A stretch of DNA of 8,559 nt from Chitinophagaceae bacterium (GCA_003167015.1 PMUF01000270.1:6241-14799); one strand, 5' to 3'. Numbered from the stretch's first letter, positions 1 to 6,792 are shown. Numbers and translations are program-made. Notes: a model not told the origin generated them from the sequence alone.

Positions 1-1498
1 CCCCGCGATCATGAGCATCAGCTCTTAAACCCGTGCCGCCCGCAACCCCGGCGGTACCCCCACCCGCATCACCTACAAAAGTTCGCATTTTGCGAACTTC
101 CTCACCCCCCTCACCCGCCGCATTCATCCCACGGTCACCTCTCTCATCCCCCGCCGGCAAAAAAGTTTTCATTTTGGAAACTTTCTCAGCCCCCTCGTCC
201 GCTTCGCCGCCGGCAATCCCGTGGCGACCATCCTCCGCGGTACTCGCGGCCCTCCCGCGATCCCCCGCAGCATTCGCACCCGCGCTCCCTTCAACAATCG
301 CAGCACCCCGATCTCCGACGACATCACCAGCCCCCGCCCCGCGCGACCCCTCACCCTCAACCCCGCCAGCAGCGCTCCTCGCAGCAACCCCACCTCCCCC
401 TTCGCCCACCAGATCCCCGCCCCCCACTTCGGCGGAGGCCGCCGAAGTCTTGCCGCCGGCGGCAACCACATCCACCTTATTCCCCACCAGCAAAAACGCC
501 TTCCCCTTCACCAGCAATTCCGTTCTCATCGCACCAACCTCCTCAAACCCCTCCTCACCAACATCAAAAAGATAAATGACCACATCCGCCTGCTCCATCT
601 TCTCCAAACTCCTCCCCACCCCAATCTGCTCGATCACATCCGTCGTATGCTGCCGAATCCCCGCCGTATCAATCAACCTAAAGCATATCCCTTCAATGTT
701 AAGCGTCTCCTCAATAGTATCCCGTGTGGTCCCCGCAATAGGCGAAACGATCGCCCGCTCTTCCTGCAGCAGTGCATTGAGCAAAGTCGACTTCCCCGCA
801 TTCGGCTTCCCCACAATGGCCACCGACACCCCGTTGCGGATCACATTGCCGAGCCTGAAAGATTGCAGTAGTGCGCTGGTCGTAGAAGCAGCCTCGTCGA
901 GAAGATGATACAGTTGTGTGCGGTCTGCAAATTCCACATCTTCCTGGGAGAAGTCCAGTTCCAGTTCGATCAGTGCGGAAAAGCTGATCAGTCGCTCGCG
1001 TAGGTCGCGCAAGGCGCGTGAAAACCCACCCCGCACAGTATGAAGCGCTGTGCGTGCCGCGGCAGCCGTCTGACTGCTGATGAGATCGGCAACGGCTTCC
1101 GCCTGGGCCAGGTCCAGTTTGCCATTTAAGAAGGCGCGTTGTGTAAACTCCCCTGCCTTCGCCAACCTGGCGCCCTGGCGCAACAAAGCCGAAATCACCC
1201 GTTCCAGCACATAGGCGCTCCCATGGCAGGAGATCTCTACGACATGCTCTCCGGTATATGAACGTGGAGCGTAAAACAGCGACACCACCACTTCATCCAA
1301 CGCCTCCTCCCCCTCTTTCAATACGCCCACATGCAGTGTGTGGCTCTCCTGCTTCAGCAGGTCCTTGGCCGGCCAGAGCGCCGCCACCATTCGGATCGCC
1401 TGCGGGCCGCTCACCCTGATCACGCCGATAGCGCCCACCCCCGGCGGCGTCGCCAGCGCTACGATCGTATCCTCCCAACCTGTCAATTTGCCTAACAT
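1..1498 (-). CDS. mnmE: tRNA modification GTPase MnmE (TrmE), 3' end outside window, with long low-complexity insert in the G domain
   Basis: MnmE works with MnmG to install the (carboxymethyl)aminomethyl group on wobble U34 of certain tRNAs. The start at 1498 gives MLGKLTGWEDTIVALATPPG, matching the family N-terminus (DTIVA-ATPPG) that forms the formyl-tetrahydrofolate-binding domain (about residues 1-120), followed by the helical domain. The G domain is clear: G1 GKPNAGKST at residues 230-238, G2 GTTRD 256-260, G3 DTAG 277-280 and G4 NKVD 340-343. These positions fit the roughly 450-residue family. After G4 the protein departs from the family: residues 344-499 are Gly/Ala/Glu/Asp-rich with no G5 (SA-type) motif, and the C-terminal helices and final C-x-G-K box lie beyond the window or are absent. 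No stop interrupts the frame. The gene starts 20 bases after the stop of the T9SS protein, so it may be cotranscribed. Identity is certain up to residue 343. Whether the insert is tolerated in a working enzyme is unknown. Confidence 0.95.
   Translation of the reverse strand, partial: MLGKLTGWEDTIVALATPPGVGAIGVIRVSGPQAIRMVAALWPAKDLLKQESHTLHVGVLKEGEEALDEVVVSLFYAPRSYTGEHVVEISCHGSAYVLERVISALLRQGARLAKAGEFTQRAFLNGKLDLAQAEAVADLISSQTAAAARTALHTVRGGFSRALRDLRERLISFSALIELELDFSQEDVEFADRTQLYHLLDEAASTTSALLQSFRLGNVIRNGVSVAIVGKPNAGKSTLLNALLQEERAIVSPIAGTTRDTIEETLNIEGICFRLIDTAGIRQHTTDVIEQIGVGRSLEKMEQADVVIYLFDVGEEGFEEVGAMRTELLVKGKAFLLVGNKVDVVAAGGKTSAASAEVGGGDLVGEGGGGVAARSAAGGVEGEGSRGAGAGDVVGDRGAAIVEGSAGANAAGDRGRAASTAEDGRHGIAGGEADEGAEKVSKMKTFLPAGDERGDRGMNAAGEGGEEVRKMRTFVGDAGGGTAGVAGGTGLRADAHDRG
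79..99. repeat. Palindromic element copy 1 inside mnmE insert
   Basis: A perfect 9-bp inverted repeat with a 3-base loop: left arm AAGTTCGCA (79-87), loop TTT, right arm TGCGAACTT (91-99). It lies in the mnmE coding frame (minus strand) and encodes the core of EVRKMRTF. It is related to the element at 162-184: over 27 aligned bases (77-103 against 161-187) I count 22 matches. The changes at 84-85 and 93-94 are compensatory, so both copies keep the stem. Confidence 0.8.
162..184. repeat. Palindromic element copy 2 inside mnmE insert
   Basis: A 10-bp inverted repeat with a 3-base loop: left arm AAAGTTTTCA (162-171), loop TTT, right arm TGGAAACTTT (175-184), with one T-G pair. It encodes KVSKMKTF on the minus strand, in the same frame as copy 1 and exactly 84 bases (28 codons) away. 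The shared loop and outer stem with co-varying inner stem bases point to one element family, not to chance similarity. Confidence 0.8.
426..465. repeat. Two adjacent GC-rich palindromes at the start of the mnmE insert
   Basis: First, a perfect 10-bp inverted repeat with a 3-base loop: ACTTCGGCGG (426-435), loop AGG, CCGCCGAAGT (439-448). One base later comes a perfect 16-bp palindrome, TTGCCGCC then GGCGGCAA (450-465). Together they sit just after the G4 codons (470-481) and encode AAGGKTSAASAEV. The 3-base-loop architecture matches the copies at 79-99 and 162-184 although the arm sequence differs. GCCGGCAA fragments recur at 153-160 and 209-216 next to copy 2. Confidence 0.75.
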
Positions 1499-1518
1499 GA
1501 TGCAAAGATAACCCCATC

Positions 1519-3318
1519 TCATCGTATCAATATCACCGTCCCCTTCCGCAACACCTGCTTCCCGGAAAAATCCAGCCCCATCGCCGCCCAAACATACACC
1601 CCCGCAGGCTGAACCTGTCCCCCCCTCGTCCCATCCCACCCGACGCCCTGGTTACTCGTCGTAAAGACCTCCTGCCCCCATCGGTTGAACACCGAGAAAT
1701 ATTTGAAGTCGCGGATCCCGATCGCGTCGACCCTCAGCACGTCGTTGCGTCCATCCCCATTGGGCGTAAAAGCATTCGGTACGACGATATTAGAATTCGC
1801 CACCACCACAATAACAATGCTGCCCGTACCCGAACAACCGTCCGCCGTCGTCGCCGTCACCGTATAGGTAATGTCGCCCGTGATCTGCGCAATAGGATCT
1901 TGTACGGCAGCATTATTCAACCCCGAGGCCGGCGTCCACACATATTGCGTGAACCCACTGTTATTCACATCGATAGCATCCAGCGGCACCGGCTGGCCCG
2001 CCAGGACGGCCGTATCATCACCGGCAAATACCACCGGCGGCGGCGTCAAAACGACCTGCACGGTCGAAGGCTGAAGTGAGGTGCATCCATTGGCCCCTAC
2101 AACAGTCAGGGAATAGGTAATGCTGGTAGCCGGCTGCTCCACCATAGGGTCGGCAATCGACGTATCGCTGAGATAGGTGGCCGGTGACCACTGGTATTGC
2201 ACCCCCCCGCTTCCTTCCAGCTGGGCGGATTTTCCGGGGCAGATCGTGTCGGCGGCCCCTGCATCGGGCACCGGGGCCGGCAATACGGTGAGCGTCTCCG
2301 ATCCCGTTTGGGTACAGACCCCCAATGTGGCTATCAGACTGTAGGTCGTCGTCGTCTGGGGCGTCGCCAGGGGGTCGGCACTCGCGGGATTGCTCAATCC
2401 GTTGGCCGGTGTCCAGGCAAAGAAGGCGGCATTGGTGTTGGCCAAAAGGGCCGTCGAGTTCCCCTGGCAGATGAGAGGTAAGTTGTCCATGATGAGGGTA
2501 AGGTTGCTGTCCAGCGGCACTGTCAGCGTATCCGTAGCCAGACAATGATTGTCATCCATGACGGTGATGGTATCTAGCCCTGATGCAACTCCTCCAATTT
2601 GGGCCTGATTCCCATAGGGTCCGCCGTTGACGGCATAGTAGAAAGGAGATGTACCCCCGCTCGTACTGACCGTGACCGTGCCGTCATCATTAAGACAGGA
2701 GGCCGGCTGCCCTATGGTTGCATTGATAATCGGCCCCTGGATATCCCCGACCTGGACCGATGCCGTCGAAATATTGCCATCCAGATCCATGACGGTGACC
2801 ATATACCATCCTCCGGCAATATTATTAAAGACATTGGAAGACTGGTAATTGAAAATGCCCCCGGTATAGCCGATAGTGTCGATAGCGTACTCATAAGGCG
2901 GCGTTCCGCCGACTACGCTATCCGTCACCATCCCGTTCGCATTGCCGCAGGTAGCCGTCCGGCCATTAGTCAGCACCGTCATACAACCGTCGCTGACGAT
3001 AACGAAGTTGGAGGTGGAGAGGCCTGTAACTATATCTACCACAGTCACATCATGTCCGCCTGCCGCCACATCGGTGAAAAATCCTGTTGTATTAAAGATC
3101 TCGTCGTCGAGGATAAATTCGTAGGACCCCGATCCCCCCGTTGCCGAAGCAAAAATGGTACCATTGGGAGGCACAGCACCGCAGATTGTGCCCGTCGGCT
3201 CTGTCAGGAGGGTCAGTGGCGCACCCTGGGCGACACCATCCCCCGGCTGCAGCAGCGCCGCAATAATCGCAAATAGCCGGAAAGTCCATATGACATAAGA
3301 AAAACAGCGTTGCGGCAT
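1519..3318 (-). CDS. Secreted/cell-surface protein with SprB-like repeats, PKD/Ig-like domains and gliding-motility-associated (T9SS type B) C-terminal domain
   Basis: A 599-residue protein, probably exported by Sec and then across the outer membrane by the type IX secretion system. Residues 1-31 look like a signal peptide: basic start, hydrophobic LFAIIAALL, and a likely cut after GVAQ. Three SprB-like repeats follow (about 44-108, 122-191, 206-267), each with a C-x(n)-G-T-x-V/A...GG-s/t-x-P/S-Y/F-x-Y/F pattern ending in a TV-D/M-D segment. Then come three PKD/Ig-like domains (about 272-346, 350-424, 428-506), each with a W-T/S-P-A core and a TYSL or TYTV strand. The C-terminus (510-599) is the conserved VPNAFTPNGDGRND...F-VFNRWGQEVF...WDG...PAGVYVW...G-ILIR module. 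The family includes adhesins and motility-related surface proteins; no enzymatic domain is visible. It lies between tonB copy B and mnmE and is not obviously linked in function to either. The exact substrate or role cannot be told. Confidence 0.88.
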   Translation of the reverse strand: MPQRCFSYVIWTFRLFAIIAALLQPGDGVAQGAPLTLLTEPTGTICGAVPPNGTIFASATGGSGSYEFILDDEIFNTTGFFTDVAAGGHDVTVVDIVTGLSTSNFVIVSDGCMTVLTNGRTATCGNANGMVTDSVVGGTPPYEYAIDTIGYTGGIFNYQSSNVFNNIAGGWYMVTVMDLDGNISTASVQVGDIQGPIINATIGQPASCLNDDGTVTVSTSGGTSPFYYAVNGGPYGNQAQIGGVASGLDTITVMDDNHCLATDTLTVPLDSNLTLIMDNLPLICQGNSTALLANTNAAFFAWTPANGLSNPASADPLATPQTTTTYSLIATLGVCTQTGSETLTVLPAPVPDAGAADTICPGKSAQLEGSGGVQYQWSPATYLSDTSIADPMVEQPATSITYSLTVVGANGCTSLQPSTVQVVLTPPPVVFAGDDTAVLAGQPVPLDAIDVNNSGFTQYVWTPASGLNNAAVQDPIAQITGDITYTVTATTADGCSGTGSIVIVVVANSNIVVPNAFTPNGDGRNDVLRVDAIGIRDFKYFSVFNRWGQEVFTTSNQGVGWDGTRGGQVQPAGVYVWAAMGLDFSGKQVLRKGTVILIR

Positions 3319-3362
3319 ACGAAGGGTCTTCTCCGCTAAAAATAATCTTTATTGGCGAAACA

Positions 3363-3425
3363 CCCAATCACAACTCTTCCCCAATCGCAACGCCTCACTC
3401 GCCCCAGCCGCAACGCTCCAATCGC
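3363..3425. repeat. Degenerate short direct repeats upstream of the T9SS surface protein
   Basis: The 141-base gap between tonB copy B and the surface-protein gene contains related units on the plus strand: CCCAATCACAACTC (3363-3376), CCCAATCGCAACGC (3380-3393), CCCAGCCGCAACGC (3403-3416) and the partial CCAATCGCC (3417-3425). Spacing is irregular (17 then 23 bases). They sit 45-107 bases before the start codon at 3318, so they could be regulator sites or decayed simple repeat. I could not pick a promoter box here with confidence. Confidence 0.5.
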
Positions 3426-3459
3426 CTCCAACCCTCACACAGAGCCCTCGCGCGTCCTT

Positions 3460-4284
3460 TCACTCCGTCCCGATCTTGAAGATCACCGGCTGCCGCTTAT
3501 AGCTCTTCACATACCGCCCGTTCTGCACCGCCGGCGTCCACTGCCCGCTCTTTTTGATCACCCGTATCGCTTCCTCGCGCAGGCCGCCATTCTCGGGACC
3601 GCTGATCGCCACCGCATCGCTGATATGCCCTTCTTTGTCGACAATGAATTGCACCATCACCGTCCCCTGTATCTCATTACTCATCGCTTCATCCGGGTAC
3701 CGCAGATTCTTGTTCAGAAAACGTGCCCAGGCCTGGACACCCCCGGGAAAGCTCGACTCGATCTCCACCTTCGTAAAGATGTCCGGCTCATCATCCTGCT
3801 TCTTCGGTGCCTCCACGACACCCTTCCCCCCATCACTCACCGGCGGCGCATCGATATCGCCATCCGCCGCTCCCTTCACATTGGCAGTCCCGATCTTCAT
3901 ATCGTTCGCCTGCTCATTCTCCGGCGGCTTCTCATCCGGCTTGACCTGGTTATCGGGGACGATCCTTGTCGTCGTCAACCTGATCGTCGCCACAGGTTGC
4001 GGCGGCGCCTTCGGCGGTGGCGGCAGCGGCAAAGGCTTATCCGGCTCTTTGACATTCGCCAGCTCAATGTCCTCGATCGCCGCAGGCGGCAAAGACTTCC
4101 CCTTCGTCCCGCCCGCCACAAAATAACCGATGCACAACAGCCCAACCACCGTACCGGTAAAAAACATCGCTTTCTTAATACGTCGATTGTATGTCTTACG
4201 CAGCTCATACGCGCCATAATCCTTGTTCCTCCCTTCGAATAGGATATCGAGGATATCGGCGTCTTTGATTTGATTTGGTTCCAT
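3460..4284 (-). CDS. tonB: Energy transducer TonB, tandem paralogue (copy B)
   Basis: TonB links the ExbB-ExbD proton motor in the inner membrane to outer-membrane TonB-dependent transporters. I start it at 4284 (274 residues, MEPNQIKDADILDILFEGRN), because this aligns residue for residue with copy A (MDVNKILNADILDIIFEGRN). An in-frame ATG at 4341 would add 19 residues with no counterpart in the paralogue. Layout: cytoplasmic FEGRNKDYGAYELRKTYNRR at 16-35, a membrane helix about 39-58, a proline-rich periplasmic stretch (LPLPPPPKAPPQP, 85-97), an acidic/proline linker to about 165, then the TonB C-terminal domain (about 184-274) with FPGG, LNKNLRYP, IQGTVMVQFIVDKEG and GGLREEAIRVIKKSG. The C-terminal half is roughly three-quarters identical to copy A while the central linker differs. 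It lies beyond the terminator of copy A, so it may be expressed separately. Confidence 0.93.
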   Translation of the reverse strand: MEPNQIKDADILDILFEGRNKDYGAYELRKTYNRRIKKAMFFTGTVVGLLCIGYFVAGGTKGKSLPPAAIEDIELANVKEPDKPLPLPPPPKAPPQPVATIRLTTTRIVPDNQVKPDEKPPENEQANDMKIGTANVKGAADGDIDAPPVSDGGKGVVEAPKKQDDEPDIFTKVEIESSFPGGVQAWARFLNKNLRYPDEAMSNEIQGTVMVQFIVDKEGHISDAVAISGPENGGLREEAIRVIKKSGQWTPAVQNGRYVKSYKRQPVIFKIGTE

Positions 4285-4359
4285 ATAAAAAAGGTTTATT
4301 ATAAGATGCCATTTAAACCCGATTCCATAACGGAGACCCATATCCGAGATCGAAACGCC

Positions 4360-4391
4360 AAAAAAAATCCCCCCGCAAACTGCGGAGGGAT
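4360..4391 (-). terminator. Rho-independent terminator after tonB copy A
   Basis: Read on the minus strand, a stem ATCCCTCCGCA / TGCGGGGGGAT (11 positions, one mismatch) around a GTT loop is followed directly by a run of T (complement of the A-run at 4360-4367). It lies 73 bases after the stop of tonB copy A and 76 bases before the start of copy B, so it should end the exbB-exbD-exbD-tonB transcript. Confidence 0.88.
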
Positions 4392-4463
4392 CTCAAAAAT
4401 CATTATTGCATAAAATCTGAAGCGTGACTCCGGCGATCTTATCGCCCCGCGCACGCGCCAAAT

Positions 4464-5291
4464 CTATTGCGCTTCCAGCTTGAATACGATCGGCTGCTTC
4501 TTGTAAGACTTCACCTGGCGTCCGTTCTGAACGGCCGGCGTCCACTTACCACTCTTCTTGATAACGCGGACTGCCTCTTCACGGAGACCGCCATTATCAG
4601 GACCGCTGATCGCCTGTACATCGCTCACGTTACCTTCCTTGTCCACGATGAACTGTACCACTACAGTACCCTGGATCTCATTGTTCACCGCGTCATCAGG
4701 ATAACGCAGGTTCTTGTTCAGATAACGCAACCATGCAGCGCCACCACCGGGGAACTCCGACTCGATTTCCACCTTCGTAAAGGTCTTGTCATAGTCTTCG
4801 TCATCCTTTTTCGGCGCTTCTACCACACCCTTACCGGCATCACTAACTGGTGGAGCGGCAATCCCATCATCCTTAACCCCTTCCTGGTTGACCGTACCGA
4901 TCTTGGTGTCTTCCAGCTTTTCCTGTTCCGGCGGCTTTTCTTCCGGCTTTACCTCTTTATCGGGAACGATTTTGGGCGGTGTAAACTTGGCCATCTCTAC
5001 CTTCGGCGGCTCGACCTTGGGCGGCGGCGGAGGCGGCGGCTCTTTCTTTTCTTCCTTGACATCCTCGAGTTGCACATCTTCAACCACCATCGCCTGCTTC
5101 TTGGGGCCGCCGTTCAGGTTGGATATCAGATAGCCGGCAAACAGCAGTACGATCACGATCAGCGTTCCCGCAATCGCCCTTATGATGCGCTTGTTGTAGG
5201 TCTTCCGCAAATCATAAGCACCGTACTCCTTATTCCTCCCCTCGAAGATGATGTCCAGGATGTCGGCATTTAGTATTTTGTTGACGTCCAT
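4464..5291 (-). CDS. tonB: Energy transducer TonB, operon copy (copy A)
   Basis: A 275-residue TonB protein, the last gene of the exbB-exbD-exbD-tonB cluster. The N-terminal cytoplasmic segment carries FEGRNKEYGAYDLRKTYNKR (residues 16-35), a signature of Bacteroidota TonB proteins. A membrane helix follows at about 37-57 (AIAGTLIVIVLLFAGYLI). The periplasmic spacer is rich in Pro, Glu and Lys (EKKEPPPPPPPKVEPPKVEM, 81-100, then PDKEVKPEEKPPEQEK), able to span the periplasm. The C-terminal TonB domain (about 185-275) has FPGGGAAWLRYLNKNLRYP, IQGTVVVQFIVDKEG, GGLREEAVRVIKKSGKWTPA and a final KKQPIVFKLEAQ. It begins 94 bases after exbD copy 2 and is followed by an intrinsic terminator. Its likely partners are the ExbB and ExbD proteins encoded upstream. 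Confidence 0.95.
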   Translation of the reverse strand: MDVNKILNADILDIIFEGRNKEYGAYDLRKTYNKRIIRAIAGTLIVIVLLFAGYLISNLNGGPKKQAMVVEDVQLEDVKEEKKEPPPPPPPKVEPPKVEMAKFTPPKIVPDKEVKPEEKPPEQEKLEDTKIGTVNQEGVKDDGIAAPPVSDAGKGVVEAPKKDDEDYDKTFTKVEIESEFPGGGAAWLRYLNKNLRYPDDAVNNEIQGTVVVQFIVDKEGNVSDVQAISGPDNGGLREEAVRVIKKSGKWTPAVQNGRQVKSYKKQPIVFKLEAQ

Positions 5292-5385
5292 TGTAAATGG
5301 TTTAAATATCTATTAAAGATTCATCCGTTCCCGGATTCCATACGGCCCAGCCAGTTATTTTCCAGTGGACCGGAGGCCCACCCGG

Positions 5386-5919
5386 TTATTTAATCCCGTT
5401 GGCCTGTTCCGTCTTCTGTACGAACCCGTACTCGACCGGCGTAATATCCACCAGAGCATACCGCTTGACATCGTCGATTTTCATCTCGTCCAGCATATCC
5501 ACCGTATTCTTGTACGTGGCATCCTTGTCGGGCTTGATAATCACCATGAAATCATTCGGATCGGTCCTCCGCTTCTTGTCCAGGATGGCATCCCGGATGG
5601 TTTTCCAGTCGGCAGCCTGGATCTTGGAAGGATCCAGACCCTCATAGTAGTACACCTTGTTGTCCTTTGCAGGCATGACCGTAAAAGCCGCAGATTCCTT
5701 CAGCTTGTTCTGCTCATCCGGCTTGTCCGTATCTTTCGGCAGATTGAGCGGCATCGTTGTCGGCTGGCTCATCGTCGTCGTAAAGATAAAGAACGTGATC
5801 AGCAGGAATCCCAGGTCCACCATCGGGGTCAGATCCACCCGCGTAGACAGCTTCTTACTCTTCTTAACGCCGGGGCCTTTTTTATGACCACCACCGCTAG
5901 AGGTATCCATTTCTGCCAT
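5386..5919 (-). CDS. exbD: ExbD/TolR family biopolymer transport protein (second copy)
   Basis: A 177-residue single-pass inner-membrane protein of the ExbD/TolR family, the proton-conducting partner of ExbB. A basic, Gly/Ser-rich cytoplasmic tail (residues 1-27, GGGHKKGPGVKKSKK) precedes the family motif RVDLTPMVDLGFLLITFFIF at 27-46, where Asp35 matches the essential membrane aspartate of ExbD (Asp25 in E. coli). The rest (about 55-177) is periplasmic, as expected. It is the shorter of two ExbD proteins here and the more typical in length and motif. The start at 5919 (MAEMDTSS) follows an AT-rich leader with a 14-bp stem-loop 32 bases upstream. An internal Met at residue 4 cannot be excluded as start. 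A TolR role is possible, but the adjacent tonB favours Ton. Confidence 0.93.
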   Translation of the reverse strand: MAEMDTSSGGGHKKGPGVKKSKKLSTRVDLTPMVDLGFLLITFFIFTTTMSQPTTMPLNLPKDTDKPDEQNKLKESAAFTVMPAKDNKVYYYEGLDPSKIQAADWKTIRDAILDKKRRTDPNDFMVIIKPDKDATYKNTVDMLDEMKIDDVKRYALVDITPVEYGFVQKTEQANGIK

Positions 5920-5951
5920 AAACTATCTTTTTTTAAAGTTACTAAATTTGC

Positions 5952-5993
5952 GCATGAAAAAATCTCATTAGATAAAACTAGATCTTTTCATGC
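5952..5993 (-). promoter_or_regulatory. 14-bp stem-loop in the exbD-exbD intergenic mRNA
   Basis: The arms GCATGAAAAAATCT (5952-5965) and AGATCTTTTCATGC (5980-5993) are inverted repeats with a 14-base loop. The only DNA mismatch (A5961 against C5984) becomes a G-U pair in the minus-strand transcript, so all 14 positions can pair in the mRNA. It lies 32 bases before the start of the second exbD. No T-run follows immediately, so an mRNA processing, stability or expression-balancing role is more likely than simple termination. Function is inferred. Confidence 0.6.
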
Positions 5994-6008
5994 CAATGTC
6001 TAATGTCT

Positions 6009-6054
6009 GACCTTCGGTCGGCCGCTACCGCGGCCCTGTTTCACGCAACGGGCC
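6009..6054. repeat. Cluster of GC-rich stem-loops between the two exbD genes
   Basis: Three inverted repeats are packed together: GACC-TTC-GGTC (6009-6019), GGCCGC-TACC-GCGGCC (6020-6035) and GGCCC (6032-6036) with GGGCC (6050-6054). The last two overlap and are alternatives. They lie just after the first exbD stop. With the AT-rich hairpin they fill most of the 177-base gap. The GCTACCGC core resembles loops found at 8180-8211. Confidence 0.55.
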
Positions 6055-6096
6055 GAATTAATTCATTGATCCTCAACCTATTATCGCCCGCTACCG

Positions 6097-6768
6097 CTAA
6101 TTGGTGCTCTTGCTGCCCGTCTTGACCTGGATCTTATCCAGTTCTGATCCGGGAGGCGCGGCAATTGGGCTCGTGATCAGCTGAAACTTCAGCTGGTCAT
6201 TCCTCTTGAAGGCCCACAGCACCCCGCTGAACGAAGGATAGGTCGCGGCATTATCCCCTTTCACCTGGATAAACATCTTCTCACCCTGGAAAGCGGCTAC
6301 AGCAGCCTGAATCCAGTCGCGCAGCTCATTGTTCGTGCTGTCCACCGTCGGGATCCCCGGCATCACAATGTGTGCCCATTGATCGGGAGCCCTATCCAGT
6401 AACGATTTCAACTGGGTGAACGGCACCCCGATATAAGCGGTGGGGTTGTTGGAAAAATTCTTCTTCTCGGCTTCCGTCAACCCCAGGCTCTTAGCCGTGT
6501 TGACCATGTCGATAATGTCCTTCTTCTCGGAAACATTCTTGTCGCTGATCCCGAAATAGACTTTTCCGTCCTTGTCAATCGTGATCAGGATCACATTCGC
6601 ATCCGCGGCGATCTTGGTGTACACCGAACTGGGCGTTGTCACACTTAACGCCTCCGGCGGCTTGAACTTCGCCACTAAGATGAAGAAAGACAGCAGTAGG
6701 AAGGCGACATCGCACATGGCCGTCATGTCGATGTTCGTACTCTTACGCGGTATTTTAGCTCTTGGCAT
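6097..6768 (-). CDS. exbD: ExbD/TolR family biopolymer transport protein (first copy, extended)
   Basis: A 223-residue ExbD/TolR-like protein that follows exbB. A short basic N-terminus (MPRAKIPRKSTNIDMTAMCD) leads into one membrane helix (about 21-34, VAFLLLSFFILVAK); Asp20 in DMTAMCDVAFLL is at the place of the conserved ExbD aspartate. The periplasmic region (35-223) is much longer than in proteobacterial ExbD (about 140 residues in all), with an extra segment around 85-150 and a C-terminal tail to KTGSKSTN. Bacteroidota Ton clusters often encode two different ExbD proteins; the division of labour between them is not known from sequence. The gap to exbB is 197 bases, long for an operon, but there is no terminator with a T-run in it, so cotranscription is likely. 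Confidence 0.9.
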   Translation of the reverse strand: MPRAKIPRKSTNIDMTAMCDVAFLLLSFFILVAKFKPPEALSVTTPSSVYTKIAADANVILITIDKDGKVYFGISDKNVSEKKDIIDMVNTAKSLGLTEAEKKNFSNNPTAYIGVPFTQLKSLLDRAPDQWAHIVMPGIPTVDSTNNELRDWIQAAVAAFQGEKMFIQVKGDNAATYPSFSGVLWAFKRNDQLKFQLITSPIAAPPGSELDKIQVKTGSKSTN

Positions 6769-6792
6769 TGTAATTTTTTTGAATAATGAGCA

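Noticed and set aside
77..187. CRISPR-like interpretation of the spaced palindromic repeats
   Set aside because: Only two diverged copies, embedded in an open coding frame, with no regular spacer array and no cas genes.
33..871. Long plus-strand open frames (Pro/Ser/Ala-rich, Arg-rich) opposite mnmE
   Set aside because: They are antisense shadows of the GC-rich mnmE frame; the compositions are what the reverse complement of Gly/Ala-rich coding DNA gives, and the minus frame carries clear GTPase motifs.
4285..4341. Extended start for tonB copy B at 4341
   Set aside because: The 19 extra residues have no counterpart in copy A, whose start aligns exactly with the ATG at 4284.
3352..5273. Plus-strand open frames of 268-296 codons opposite the tonB genes
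   Set aside because: They have Arg/Leu/His-rich compositions with no domain, and lie wholly antisense to two well-supported tonB genes, whose duplication explains why both frames stay open.
5365..6003. A 212-codon plus-strand frame across exbD and the gap
   Set aside because: Antisense to exbD, no recognisable domain, and ends in the hairpin-rich intergenic DNA.
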